64,000 nucleotides of DNA from Ypsolopha sequella (GCA_934047225.1 OW203985.1:11239501-11303500), one strand, 5' to 3'; shown: positions 11,119 to 22,486, numbered from the stretch's first letter. Made by a program: numbers and translations. The notes: generated by a model not told the origin, from the letters alone.

Positions 11119-11870
11119 CGGTATTACTAGCTTGGATCCCGTTTCTCCCGATACCGTGGAAATTTAGAAAAACCAGCCTCAAGGCGATATATAAAAGTTT
11201 TTGCGTCCCTGTTACTCCAAATGCGAAAAAACCCTCAGTGCGAGAGGGACGGATTCGAGGAAAAGTAGCAAAAAGTCGGTTTTTATTAATATAAAATGTA
11301 TTAAAGTTGCTATCAAAATTTCGTTTAACCAGGTCCTAGATACTGTTAAAACCCATCTAATGAAATATAATTGCAGTCCATATGTCATTCTAAATTGTCA
11401 AACCTGGAGAATTGGTGTCGATAAAGTCAGTCTTTTTATTAATATAAAATGTACTAAAAATGCAATCAAAATTTCGTTTAACCAGGTCCTAGATACTGTT
11501 AAAACCCATCTAATGAAATATAATTGCAGTCCAATGTCATTCCAAATTGTCAAACCAGGAGAACTAATGTCGAAAAAGACCTTATTTTAATAAATATCTG
11601 TATGGAGCCGAATTTCTCCAATCGCGTTTCCATTTAACAGGTCCCTAGAAAAAGATTCCAAAAATAATATACTATTTTATCAAAATAATACATTATTTAC
11701 TGAAGTAGATATTATGCAAGTTCTAAAAGTGTCGGTTTTTTTCCGTAGTGCCGAAAAATAAAATGAAAAAATAAGGGAACCGCTGTACAAAATTTCAGCT
11801 TTCTAGTTCCAAGGGTTTGAGTTTGTCAGGACTTCTTTATTTTGTGCAACTATAACATTATGTGAAACAT
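11119..11870 (+). repeat. Composite dispersed repeat with internal 152-bp duplication
   Basis: The outer parts (TTGGATCCCGTTTCTCCC near 11142, and CAGCTTTCTAGTTCCAAGGG near 11800) match a lepidopteran repeat also present at 13975-14180. Between them sits a second repeat, from AAGGCGATATATAAAAG (11180) to TTCCGTAGTGCC (about 11750), whose other copy is at 47815-48395. Inside this, a block of about 152 bp is tandemly duplicated (11275-11425 and 11426-11577), each containing ATTTCGTTTAACCAGGTCC. This duplication explains the 129-codon ORF with two similar halves, so that ORF is not a gene. Confidence 0.6.
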
Positions 11871-13560
11871 TGCGGCACGGGTGCTTATTTACGAAATAAA
11901 CGAAGTGAATTAATTAGTGAAAATAATTGTGATTGGTTCTCTAGCGATGTTATAATAAATTTGGCCAAACACAGTGCAGAATTGTGGTGTGATAATATAA
12001 TACGAGTATTATAACGTCATATTATAACATCAGTCAAACAATTTAGGTAGTTATTAAACCAATTTTGACGGTGTAGTTACCTTATTGTAGTATGAGAGTA
12101 GATAAATACATATGTATATGTATGTATACATATATGTGTTGATGATTACTGTTATGATATGACAATGCTGTAAATTAAGGCATGGATTGACTGCGCTTAC
12201 CGCAATAGTAGGTATATGCATATTGAAATTAAAATTCAGATTAAAATTCGATCCCAAAACTTTTTGTTTGTTATAAGTTATTGTAATAAACACTCTTATA
12301 ATAGTTTTATCAAAGACCACCGGTCACTTTGTTTAATTATAGCATATACCTATAATTTGTGTACTTATAAAACGTCTAAATAACATGTAAACCCTTGATA
12401 ATTAAATAAATTTCGAAACCGATAGGGTGTATGAGCTAAATAGTGTATTACAGTTTCCCCAAGTGTCAACAATTATAAGTTTAGGTAAATATAAATCACG
12501 TTTTTTTTTTTCGGAATAAAAGATTTGATGATTTACACATCATTTTCAAACGAGCAAGTGTTTGATGTCAGTGGACACAGGTAGCTTAATAATGATTTCG
12601 GAAATATGATTCGTTTCGCCTTGATAAATTGTATGTAAGTGGCACACATTTTTATTTTGAATTAAACTTACAGTATGTACAAATCTAAAACTTAGTTTTT
12701 AAAGTCTGTTTTGGGAGAGTTGATAAATATTATGAAAACGACTGTCACTTAAGTATTGCAATCTGAGTAACGGGCGTCGCTTATTGCCGCACGTACAGGG
12801 TTTTGTGTTACGAGACTCGCAGTTATTTTGGAAATTCTTATTTACAGAAACCAATGGATACTTTGCGATGGCAACATACACAATACAAAGTTAATAAGGT
12901 TTTGTTGAATAACTATTGAGTGAATTTTGAATGTTTCGATTAATTTGAAAAAGGCGGGTTTTCACAATCCGGCTGCAAAGCGCGAGGCCGGACGAGCGAT
13001 GGAATGCGCTTCAAATGTGTCGTTCGGCCGCAAATTCAAATTTTATTCAGTTTAGAAACTCTGCTTTTAGTTTTTTTATCAACTCTCGCCGAACAGACTT
13101 TAGTTCCGTAGAACATCGATCCCAGCACGGATTCCTTGCGATACTATCTCTTTCAATGTCTTTTGATGTGAGTATTGTTTTAACAACATCTTATTAAGAA
13201 TAGAGAATTAATCTTATATCTGATTGAACTAAGGATTAATTTAACCTATTCAACGAGCAACAAGGTAAATAGCTAATCAATCGAATAATCGTAATAATTA
13301 ATAGGATTTAACCGTAACACACGCCCCGGCCTGATAAGCTTGATTAATTGAAGCTATCAATATCTCAGGAGTTACTTGAAATTGTATTAACAACAATTAA
13401 TTAAATATGTAGGACTTACTATTGATTTCAATATTAAAATCAAAACAAGTGAGAAGAAAAAAGCAATCAATTAAATATTTTAATTAATTTATATAATTTC
13501 ATTTATTATTTGTATATGTCTATTTATCAGGGTTCGCAAAAATCCGATGAATGATATTAT
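11871..13560. other. No gene; short shared repeat at 12.9 kb
   Basis: No gene is supported. The segment 12897-12985 (ATAACTATTGAGTGAATTTT through AAGGCGGGTTTT) matches 31401-31490 in the FAM174-like intron, so it is a dispersed repeat. A TATG-rich patch lies at 12108-12140. Confidence 0.4.
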
Positions 13561-13640
13561 TATATTAAAATATTGGATATTATATAAACATATATCGGAT
13601 ATATATATCATATATATTCATATATATATGTATATATAAT

Positions 13641-13671
<31 letters not shown>

Positions 13672-13683
13672 CAATATATAATT
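13561..13683. repeat. AT microsatellite block
   Basis: Long TA/ATAT runs with interspersed CATATA. It directly abuts a tRNA-like fragment. Confidence 0.7.
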
Positions 13684-13745
13684 GGTAGCGCGCTTGTCTT
13701 GATAACAAGAGGTCGCAGGTTCAAATCCTGGCCCGGGGAATTTTT
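13684..13745 (+). repeat. 5'-truncated tRNA-derived fragment
   Basis: GGTAGCGCGC, an anticodon-type arm (CTTGT, loop CTTGATA, ACAAG) and a T arm with TTCAAAT (B box GGTTCAAATCC) are recognisable, followed by a T6 run. The acceptor stem and first half of the D arm are missing, replaced by the TA microsatellite. It is probably a SINE or tRNA pseudogene fragment. Confidence 0.5.
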
Positions 13746-13974
13746 TCAAATTCTTGTCTTTGGATTTGTTTCTGATTGATATTTTCTAGTTTGTAATGCA
13801 CTCTGATAATATTTAGAGTATTCATAGCGATGGATTTCGCAAAATAAACATAATCATTGTTAACATTGTTTCGGTATTTTGAAAACAACTTGAAACATAA
13901 AGAGCAAAGAATAAGAATAATAATCATTGAGACAGAACATCATACTATTCTATTATAATGGTATACTACTGGAC

Positions 13975-14180
13975 GCCCCGTGGTGTTGGTTGCGTGGATC
14001 CCGTTTCTCCTGATCCCATGAGAATTTCAAAAATTCCGGCCTTTTTCGTTGTCTAAATTATAAAAGGAACCTCTGTGACAAATATCAGCTTTCTAGGTCC
14101 AAGGGTTTGGGCTGGGCGTTGATGAGTCAGTCAGTGAGTGAGTGCTGATTGAGTCCGAATTTTTCTTTTTTTATATATTG
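13975..14180 (+). repeat. Lepidopteran dispersed repeat (GGATCCCGTTTCTCC type)
   Basis: Contains GTGGATCCCGTTTCTCC, GGAACCTCTGTGACAAAT, CAGCTTTCTAGGTCCAAGGG and GATGAGTCAGTCAGTGAG in the order typical of this repeat. It is the uninterrupted counterpart of the outer parts of 11119-11870. Confidence 0.55.
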
Positions 14181-14947
14181 ATTGTGTGCAGTAAGGACTT
14201 GCAGTGCAGTAAGCAAGCCTGGTTTTGTACTTTTTGGCACCACCCGTAGGGACTCTACTATAGTAGACTGTATCACAAGGGACCAAAATAATGTATTTAG
14301 GGCGAGAGCGATTGTTTGAATCCAGAGAGAAGTGAAGGATTCTAGAGTAGCGTAGCGAGGGATTCAAAGTACGTCGCTAGAGGTTAAATAATTTTGGTAC
14401 CGTGTACACTCTGCTTTTCATCCCCCTCTATGAGAAAACTTAACAATATTTCACTTTCACTGCTAGAACCCATCTTTTATTCAATTTGTTTGAATCAAAT
14501 TAAAACTGTGGGTATTATTTTGATAAAAAGTAATAAAAAACGATCTTAATCGTTCCCGCGTATATATATACATATATTTTATTTGGTTAACCAATGCCAC
14601 GTCAGCAGGCGCGCTTTTTTATAACCGGCCAGGACTTTATCGAAGTGAATTGCGTTCAAACTTTTTAATTAAATAGTGTTCCGAATTCAAAAGTCACGTC
14701 ACTGTAACGTCACTGAAGTGCGCTAGAATGACCCATTTTGCTCGCACATATCGAAGAACCCTTCACTTCTTTTCGAATAGATGGGATAAAAATATATTTT
14801 TGTTTTAAACATTAGTAAACTTTTGGCCTGATTGTTGCAATCCCTTATCATTTAGATTTAATTAAACAAATATTAAAACTATATGATCAATATGGATAAA
14901 AGATTAGCATAGTGGCAAAGTTGAGCATTTCCGTATCCGTTCGTACG
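14181..14947. other. No gene recognised
   Basis: The 78-codon minus ORF at 14131-14367 overlaps the repeat end and is not convincing. The string GTAGCGTAGCGAGGG near 14348 is a low-complexity motif of the GCGAGC class. Confidence 0.4.
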
Positions 14948-15614
14948 TTCGTATATTATAAATGCGAAAGTGTGCTTTCACGCAGCAACGGATCGACATG
15001 ATTGCTTATGGGCCGGAGAGTGACATACCAGGGACCCAGGTCCCAGGGTGGTCCGTGAAGAATCTGACCTGACGTATAGATGACGGTAGTTGTAAGAAAA
15101 AACTTATAAATAGGTCTGACTCTAACAAATTATATTGAAGCTGAGCTGGATTCAACTTTGAAAGAGTTTAAATGAGGTCGTGCAAGCTGCCAAGACGAAC
15201 ATCAATCGATCAAATAAAGTGACCACTTCAGAACCGGTGAAAAATTCCATAAAATAGTATTATATGACCGTCGACTGAAAATGCACGAGCTAGCTAAAAT
15301 GGTAGGCATTTCAAAAAGTGCTATACATCGCATATTGATCGAAAATTGGGCATGAGAAAGCTGTGCGCAAGATGGGTGCCGCGCGCGGTTACTAACAAAA
15401 ACAGAACTGATGCGATGTTTCACAATGTAATGGTAAAAGTGTATTCCGCTACAAGGAGACTTTGTAGAGAAATAAAGATAAATTATCATAAAAACCAGTT
15501 TTTTCTCTGTTAGGTCGGGTACTTCTGGGACCTCCCTCATAGCCGCTATTACTTTTTATCCTGGAAAAATACAACTAAATCAGCGCGAGCGAAACCGCGG
15601 GCAAAAGCTAGCAG
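14948..15614 (+). repeat. Lepidopteran dispersed repeat interrupted by a mariner
   Basis: Starts ATTATAAATGCGAAAGTGTG and ends ACCGCGGGCAAAAGCTAGC, the same order as the copy at 6.3-6.5 kb. The middle is split: GGCCGGAGAGTGACATA (to about 15027) resumes as TTACTTTTTATCCTGG at about 15548. The intervening 0.5 kb is a deleted mariner element. Confidence 0.6.
15028..15540 (+). mobile_element. Deleted mariner-like element (transposase pseudogene)
   Basis: The termini carry AGGTCCCAG near 15040 and, inverted, AGGTCCCAGAAGTACC near 15535. The interior encodes mariner transposase pieces: DRRLKMHELAKMVGISKSAI and HRIL at 15268-15340 (helix-turn-helix region), then after a +1 frameshift GMRKLCARWVPRAV. 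It then jumps straight to KCIPLQGDFVEK, the usual C-terminus. The whole catalytic DD(34)D region is missing, so this is an internally deleted, non-autonomous relic. Frameshift and deletion make it inactive. Confidence 0.75.
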
Positions 15615-15633
15615 TAATATTATTATTTAGTAT

Positions 15634-16075
15634 ATAGCTTAGCAGGTGGATTGGTGAGCGCGATGCCGAAACCCTCGCACCAGTGATGCCGCTACCCGTC
15701 ACCAGTCTGTTTTATATAAGGGCCGGCAAATTGGACTGAATATACCGCCATCACCCGGTCCCACGTATGGTGGGCCACCTGGTTGTGCCCGTTTGAGAGC
15801 TGAAAACTTTGGGGGAGTTTGAGAGTAAGATACTGGTACCTCCACAGTCAAGCCAAAGACAAAACTTTTTTAAAACAAATTATTCAACATTAAATATCCA
15901 TCCATCCATCAGCCCGTATTCGTCCACTGCTGGACATAGGCCTTCCCAATATTACGCCACTCTTGGCGGTCCTCAGTCATCCTCATCCAGCCGCCACCCG
16001 CAACGTCCTTCAGATCGTCAGTCCAGCGGGCACGAGGGCGGCCTACGCTGCGCTTTGCTGTACGTGGTCTCCATT
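15634..16075 (-). pseudogene. RTE-type LINE 3' remnant, copy 1
   Basis: On the minus strand, 16000 down to 15910 encodes MTEDRQEWRNIGKAYVQQWT, then a stop and a (TGGA)n tail. WRxLGxAYVQQW is the familiar end of insect RTE-like ORF2. The adjoining 15650-15850 is homologous to 17757-18005. Protein coding is otherwise destroyed. Confidence 0.55.
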
Positions 16076-16492
16076 CCAATGCAATCATTAAATTTAATAT
16101 ACAATCAGTTTAAACAAACTAAACTTATTTTATTCGTTGGCTTAAATAAAAGCTTGTTTTTAAAAAGGTTTTTAATTTATTATTTTCTCGTGTTCTCAAC
16201 AAGAAGCTACGAAGAGTTAAACTGAGATTAAAAAGGATAATAAAAAAACAGTATCTTTAGTTTCTTGCCCTTGTTCTGACCTGAACAAGACTGGGCGGAG
16301 GTGTTGTGTTGTAATTTATCTACCTATCATATATATCGTTTATATATCGTTTGTATTGTCCATTACATATACCTTATTTAGTCTTTATTATTTTAATAAA
16401 TATAAGTAAGCTCAATAAACATATAATTTGTATATACAAATATCATAGCACCTACGCCGTAGCACATCTGTAAATTCACGAGTTGTGTTGAG
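16076..16492. other. No gene recognised
   Basis: AT-rich, with short TATATCGTTTATATATCG direct repeats near 16330. Confidence 0.4.
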
Positions 16493-16565
16493 ACCTGGAT
16501 AGCTCAGTGGTTAGAGCAATCGCCCGGTAAGCGAGAGGTCCCGGGTTCGAATCCCGGTTCAGAGC
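16493..16565 (+). tRNA. tRNA-like sequence (anticodon position GGT), probably pseudogene or SINE head
   Basis: A complete cloverleaf can be drawn over 73 nt. It has a D arm GCTC/GAGC with AGTGGTTA, an anticodon arm with loop CCGGTAA, a short variable loop AGGTC and a perfect T arm (CCGGG, TTCGAAT, CCCGG). Both Pol III boxes are intact. Against a working tRNA-Thr, the two terminal acceptor pairs mismatch, the anticodon stem has an A-G end pair, and position 33 is C instead of U. I favour a tRNA-derived pseudogene or SINE head. Confidence 0.4.
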
Positions 16566-16772
16566 TCCTCACAACCAGATTCACTTTTTTTTCTGCGTTT
16601 CTATACTGCAATGATATAATGTTAAGAAATACAAAGTTAAGTTATGCACTTTATACTAAACAACTGATGTTTAACCTTAATATTTGTATCTCTAAGGTTT
16701 AGAGACATTAGGCATATCGTGAGATAGTCTAACCACAACGTAGAACGTTCACTGCCGGCTACACAATTCGCT

Positions 16773-17252
16773 TAGATTAAATTATGTTAACGTGTGTTAA
16801 TTCGAAAACCATTTCGAGATTTTGGTTTTTTTAATAAGCCGGATTTTAGAACTTGGGGTCTAAAAACCCTAATGGTGATTAATATTTTTACGAAAAAGCT
16901 GCAAGTTCCATTTGCCTCCGTGTGACGTCACTTGAGAAATGGCTGTATAGAAATGTGTCCTTTGCTATCAAGATACATTTATAATAATTTTCTTCAGACT
17001 AATTTAACAGCTAGATGACAAATGAGTAGACAAACAGAGACAGACCACTTTTTTATAAGCAATCACACATCACAATCAGTATAATGTCTAAAACTCTCAA
17101 GTGACAAGGTCATCGGAGAATTCTTTAAAAAATCATAAAACAATAATGGTTAATTTATATACCAAAATAATGAAAACTATATCCTAAAATGACGTACATT
17201 CTCTGAAAAAAATTTATAAAAAAATCTTTTAGAAATTAAGCCATGGGAATTG
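16773..17252 (+). repeat. 480-bp dispersed repeat, copy A
   Basis: Runs from TAGATTAAATTATGTTAACG to AAATTAAGCCATGGGAATTG. Three further copies are in the window: 21888-22355 (plus), 23773-24394 (plus) and 43581-44033 (minus). It contains TGTGACGTCACTTGA, which includes a perfect CRE/ATF palindrome TGACGTCA, and GACAGACCACTTTTTTATAA. No coding frame is conserved among copies. It is probably a non-autonomous element of unknown class. Confidence 0.7.
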
Positions 17253-17503
17253 CTAAAACTTCCTAGTTTTCCTGCTCTGTAGACACGCAGACCAGTAGTG
17301 GTCTGTGTAGACACGCCATTGTTAGAACGCACAATACGTCAACTTGAGCTGTAACGTGACGTGAAAGATAATATCACCTACCAAACTCTACTCACTGTGT
17401 CAGATTAATAAACGTATTTCTTCGTAGGTCCCAAAATGTAGGCCCTTCATTTTCGCCAGCGGCACTCTGCCGGTGCCAGCTAGTCGGGTGACGACGGACG
17501 TGT

Positions 17504-18005
17504 TTATTTTTCATTTCCGGACTTTCCCCGTGGACCCTTTAGCTCATATACGAGTAGGTACATATGTATATCCTCTACACACACGTGGCTGTATTCGAGC
17601 TTATTATAATGAGTGTATGATTGTAGGTGTAGGTAAATGACTCCTTCTATCAGCCTTTTTTTTTTCTTCCACTGTTGAGCATAGTCCTTTCCAAGATTTC
17701 GCCACTCTTGGCGGTCCTCTTGGAAGTAATGCCCATACTCACACACGCTGCGCAGGCGGGGTGGTGCGCGCGGTGCCAGTGATCGCACCAGTGACGCCGC
17801 TGCCCGTCACTAGTCTGTTTAATACAAGGTCCGGCTGTTGTGAATGGATATACCGCCATCAATCGGTCCCAGACATGGTGCGCTACCTGGTTTTATGCCT
17901 GTTCGATAGCTGTCCTCTTTCTCTCCCCCGAATAACTTCGAGGGGGTTTCCAAGTAAGATGGTGGTACCTCCACAGTCGAGCCCGGCATCAGCTCTACCT
18001 AGGAG
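17504..18005 (-). pseudogene. RTE-type LINE 3' remnant, copy 2
   Basis: The minus strand encodes RQEWRNLGKDYAQQWKKKK, matching the RTE end seen at 15.9-16.0 kb. The flanking 17757-18005 matches 15650-15850 over about 200 bp (GATCGCACCAGTGACGCCGC, ATATACCGCCATCA, GGTACCTCCACAGTC). It is broken by stops and frame changes. Confidence 0.5.
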
Positions 18006-19106
18006 GTATTTCCACCTCTCTTTATTGCACAAAAAACTTAAATAATATTTCATACACATGAATAAAAATTTCTGCAAGGGCGAGCTTATTTCTACAGAAA
18101 TTTCTTCCAGCCAACCTTCAATGAGGTGAAAAGGTAGTGAGAATGGTGGGCAAATAATTGTGCACAACTTTAAAAACAAAAAATTAATAGAAAGAAAGAA
18201 ATTTAATGAATAAGCAATAAAACATGCAAAAATACATAAACTTTTACATATATACCTATAATTATATCAAATAAATAAACAATACCAATTACTCAATAAA
18301 CATACGCAAAGTAACATTGCCTAATAATATATACTAATAAAACATATTAAATACATAAATATTCCAACTAATAAAATGCAGATAGGGAAAAACAAAAATC
18401 CACTCTTAGAGAGAAAATGCTGTTTAAGATTTCTTTTAAATGACGATACAGATGGGCTGTCTCTAAGCCCATTTAGGCAGACTATTCCATAATCGAGTGG
18501 CTCGATCTGTAAAGGATTTAAAGTAGAAGTCTGTATTACAGAAAGGTACTTAGAGGGTCCTGGTGTCGCAAGCTCTCTGAGGTCTAGTGCGGGGAGGTAA
18601 AAGCTAAAAACGAAAAGCAAAATTTACCAAATTGGTTGTGAAGCTCTGTAAAATGTCTGTAACAAACCTACATTCAGTAGAAATCGATGAGTTCACGTTA
18701 TAGCTTCAAAGCTTAAATGATAAACAATTTATAAATTTAAATTAAATTAAAATTAATTTATTGATCTAAAAAACACAAGCATACAAAACAAGATACGAGT
18801 AGTAACACAAATTTAAACAGACAAATTGAGATAATTTGTAAAAAACATAATTTTTGACACCTACGCTGGCTTTGCAGCCGTCTTGCAGCATATCAGTTAC
18901 AATAATTTAATCAGGGATATAGACACACATATTAAACAATAAAAATAAAAAAAAAAAATTGTGAACTTAATTCTAAAAAGTGCACTTAAGTTTCTGCTAC
19001 GGCGTAGCAAGTGCTACGAGGCCAGTTTTCCCTTTTTTTCCATTATTTTTTCATGTTTTTGGTCATTTGACCTTTAAAACTTTGCCATGGAAAGGCGGAA
19101 CAGACA
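18006..19106 (-). other. No intact gene; possible LINE tail at 18.4-18.6 kb
   Basis: A 99-codon minus ORF (18321-18620) includes LNGLRDSPSVSSFKRNLKQH, which resembles the C-terminal 'LP ... FK-x-LK' tail of LINE polyproteins. The remainder of the region is AT-rich with nothing recognised. The LINE reading is tentative. Confidence 0.3.
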
Positions 19107-19114
19107 GTCCCTGC

Positions 19115-19516
19115 TAGGGTTGCCAGATATTTTTGATCCTGTAAGGGACAAATGCTAAATTTGGCAAAAAAACGGGATTTGAAATTTTTCCCAGGGACAA
19201 ATGAAAAACATGTATTATACGTTCTTATTTTTATGTGCTTTTATTGCTAGTTATATTTTAAAGAAGATCGTTAATTTTTAATATATCTTTGTTTGATTTC
19301 TCATATTTTATCAAATCCGGGGTACATTCGTTGCGCACGTCTGTCCATTTCAATGCCATCTGCGAAAATATCCTCTACGTAGCAATTGGAACAAGGGATA
19401 CTGAAAATAAACGATATAATGTTGAAATACGGGACAGAGTCTGTCCCGGCGGGATGTTTAAAATTATGCCTGAAATACGCAATATCCCGGGAAATACGGG
19501 ACGTCTGGCAACCCTA
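19115..19516. mobile_element. hAT-like MITE, 402 bp
   Basis: Terminal inverted repeats TAGGGTTGCCAGA (start) and its complement (end) enclose 402 bp. Flanks are GTCCCTGC (19107-19114) and GTCCCTCA (19517-19524), an 8-bp target duplication with six matches, as expected for hAT elements. The interior is rich in GGGACA/TGTCCC strings and has no transposase. Confidence 0.7.
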
Positions 19517-19712
19517 GTCCCTCAAATTAGTTCGTTAGTGCACTTTTGGGCACCATAGGGGAGAGACTCCAGCCTAAGGGGGCTGTGATGAATGAGGTGT
19601 TCATTTAAAGCCGGACACTTAAAACTCAAAAGGATTTATAGATCCACCACTTAGTTTTGACGCATCAGTATATCGTGGTTTTACATAAAATTATATTATA
19701 GTAGGAATAACA

Positions 19713-20514
19713 CAGTGGTGGATCCAGAGAGGGGGAGGGGGGGCTGAAGCCTCCAAATATAAGTAATAGGACTCAAACATTTATGTTATACTTCCTACTA
19801 TATTATGACAATTTCCTACTTATGTTGTACTAGTCTTAAATTTACTTACCTATATGTATTTTAACCCTTGAGGGTTCTAAGTAATTTGAATGTGTGACAG
19901 TTATAAATAATGTATGAATGTGCTCTTTATTAGAATGAGAAAAATACTTATCTTTTTGTTTTATTTTTTATTCAATAGTTTAATTGTACAACCATGTGGG
20001 AATTATATACATAGGTATCTGTTGTCGATTAAAATAGTGATTTTTCATGGTGGCCACCTATAAAATAAAAAAAAGTTCAAAAATTTAGATATTTTTAATT
20101 TAAAGGTAATCACTAAAATAATCATCGAAAAAAAACTCGAAAAATTATAGAATTTAGGTATGTGATAATTGTACATCGGACTTTTTTTCGACATTATTGT
20201 AAAAAGTCTTTGCAAAACAACAAATATAACAAAAAGTGGTGTTGCTTTTTTCTTGACCTCATAGCTCCTAGAAAGGCGTTGTTTCACGCAATTTTTTGTT
20301 ATATCATAGACTAATATGCTAAGTCTTGGATTTCGACATATTGTGTGAACACTAGTGTGCCTGTTGTTCCTATAAATTGATTGATTTGTATGTGAGAAAT
20401 AATTGCCTGCTGCGCTATTGAGGGTTTATAGTAGGATATGGTGTTTACTATGATTTCCTGAAAAAGTTTGATGACCCCCCCCCCTCCAAAAATATGTTTC
20501 TGGATCCGCAACTG
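19713..20514. mobile_element. hAT-like non-autonomous element, 802 bp
   Basis: The left end CAGTGGTGGATCCAG and the right end, read inverted, CAGTTGCGGATCCAG match the CAGTGGCGGATCCAG-type ends known for hAT elements. Flanking octamers GAATAACA and TAATGACA agree at six of eight positions. G-rich and C-rich runs sit just inside each end (C10 at 20475-20484). The interior ORFs (20045-20287 minus and the inner part of 20311-20538 minus) resemble no transposase. Confidence 0.65.
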
Positions 20515-20844
20515 TAATGACATAATATATAAGCTCATCTAACTCTATTGCACGTGGAGCTGTTCATGAGTAATCGCGCCTATGGAGCCAGGGGTAGGGA
20601 ACGTGTCCGTGTTACTGGTCGCAAGCAATAGGCAACAATGGCAATCCAGGGCTCGTCGGACGGTTCGTTTATCTCAATAACGCAGACGGCAGCCTGCCAT
20701 CGCTACGTGACTTCAGATCGGAGTGGGACGAAATAAACAAACAACCCAAGAATATAAATCTGCTTAGCAGATAATAATACTGCAAGAAATATTTTCTCTA
20801 ATGCTACATAATAGCACTCTATTTATGCTGATAATAACACATAG

Positions 20845-21342
20845 GTATACAGGGTGTAATCGTTAAGTATGACCAGGCGATTATTCCGTAACTATTACAG
20901 ATATCAAAAAATTTTAAACTGATATCGAAAGTACGTTACCTAATCAGTAAAATGACATTAATAACTTTTTGAGAATCCAAAATTTTGACATTAAACATTC
21001 CCATACATTTAGTATGCATGCGATATTGAAACAAGGTGTATTACTAATTTGAAGTGGTAACATAATTAATCTACACTTGTATCTACTTGAAAATCATTAT
21101 TATAATATTCAGATTCATGGTAAAATGAGTACTAGACCACTTAAAATAAGGAAACTAACACCTTTCTACTAATCTCATACTAAATGAATGGGAATGTTTA
21201 ATGTCAAAATTTTGGATACTTCTCGTTTGATTTTCAAAAAGTTATTGATGTCATTTTACTGATTAGGTAACGTACTTTCGATATCAGTTTAAATTTTTTT
21301 GATATCTGTAATAGTTATGGAATAATCGCCTGGCCTGTATAC
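20845..21342. mobile_element. Fold-back element with about 145-bp inverted arms
   Basis: The left arm 20873-21018 and right arm 21181-21334 are near-identical inverted copies (CCAGGCGATTATTCC at each outer end, CATTCCCAT toward the centre). They differ by a few substitutions and one indel of about 12 bp. GTATACAGG/CCTGTATAC lies outside each arm. The 160-bp centre has no ORF. It is a long-TIR MITE, and its transposase class was not determined. Confidence 0.75.
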
Positions 21343-21635
21343 GTGCTAAATAACGACCCTGGAAATCCCTTTAAAATCTGCTTCCTTAAGTTAAATAAAT
21401 ACCCATTATCAAATTACATGTTTTGGAATAACGCGTTACTGGCCTGGCCAAGTCTGGGAACTCTTGTTTCAATTTAGTGTTTTTAACTTTTGAGCAGCGT
21501 ATGTAGTAATATTTGAATTACACCTTTGTACCTTTCTTTGCAATTAACAATTTCTTACTTTAACTTTACCCGTTCAATCGGTGTTATAAATTATAGTGTT
21601 AGACTACGGGCGCACCGTGTGTAACCCTAAACAAC

Positions 21636-21753
21636 GTGTAACAGAAAGGTGTAACCATATTTGAAGAGCTTATTCAGTCATTGGTACAGAACAACTTTTA
21701 ATAGGGAACAAACCCTGTATCTCGAAACATCTCGTTACACCTTTCTGTTACAC
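21636..21753. repeat. Perfect 20-bp inverted repeat
   Basis: GTGTAACAGAAAGGTGTAAC at 21636-21655 has its exact complement at 21734-21753. Related GTGTAAC/GTTACAC strings occur around it (21.62 and 21.77 kb), so it may be the core of a larger decayed palindromic repeat. Confidence 0.6.
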
Positions 21754-21887
21754 CTTGTATATCGAGTAACAAGATGTGACCAATTCGGAGATGTGCTTAA
21801 AAAAATAAGGTTCACACGTCCTATGTTGGTACCAAAGTGTGTCAGCCTGATTTTATCGAAGATCGATTAAGATGTAACCAATTGGTA

Positions 21888-22355
21888 TAGATTAAATTAT
21901 GTTGTGTTAATTCGAAAACCATTTCGAGATTTAGGTTTAATAAGCCGTATTTTCGAAGTTTTGGTCTAAAAAACCTCATGATGATGAATATTTTACGAAA
22001 ATGCTGCAACTTTCATTTGCCCTCGTGTGACATCACTTGAGTAATGGCTGTTTAGAAATGTGTCCTTTGCTATCAAGATAAATTTATAATAATTTGCTTC
22101 AGAATTATTTGACAGCTAGATGACAGGTGAGTAGACAGATAGAGACAGACCACTTTTTTTTTAAAAGCAATCACATGTCACAATCAGTGTAATGTCTAAA
22201 ATTCTCAAGTGACAAGGTCAAGGACAATTTTTAAAAAATCATAAAAAATAATGGTTAATTTATATGACAAAATAATGAAAACTATGTTCTAAAATGGCGT
22301 ATATTTTCAGAAATAAAATTAAAAGAAATCTTTTAAAAATTAAGCTATGGGAATT
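21888..22355 (+). repeat. 480-bp dispersed repeat, copy B
   Basis: Collinear with the copy at 16773-17252 (AATTCGAAAACCATTTCGAG, GACAGACCACTTTTTTTT, AAGCTATGGGAATT). The CRE-like core is mutated to TGACATCA. It has no insertion at the point where copy C carries one, and so records the empty site. Confidence 0.7.
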
Positions 22356-22377
22356 CGTAGATGTGTAGAAACAAAAA

Positions 22378-22486
22378 CTACATTAAAATAAACAGGGTTG
22401 GCTGAGCGCAACCTGGAGCATTTTGTACAGTCAGCAAAAACAAAATGCTTCAGGTTGCGCCACCCAACCTATTTATTTTGATGTAG
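22378..22486. repeat. Hairpin with 48-bp imperfect arms
   Basis: The arm CTACATTAAAATAAAC...GCATTTTG (22378-22425) pairs with CAAAATGC...TTTGATGTAG (22441-22486) with few mismatches and a 15-nt loop. The size and bulge pattern resemble a microRNA precursor, but a 17-nt piece also occurs at 9656-9672, which favours a MITE. Confidence 0.55.

Noticed and set aside
13561..13683. CRISPR-like or satellite array
   Set aside because: Simple TA microsatellite without unit-spacer structure.
15809..16225. 138-codon plus ORF
   Set aside because: It runs antisense to the RTE-type LINE 3' remnant, whose minus-strand WRNIGKAYVQQW end is recognisable.
16493..16565. Functional tRNA-Thr gene
   Set aside because: Two mismatched terminal acceptor pairs and C at position 33 argue for a pseudogene or SINE head; kept only as tRNA-like.
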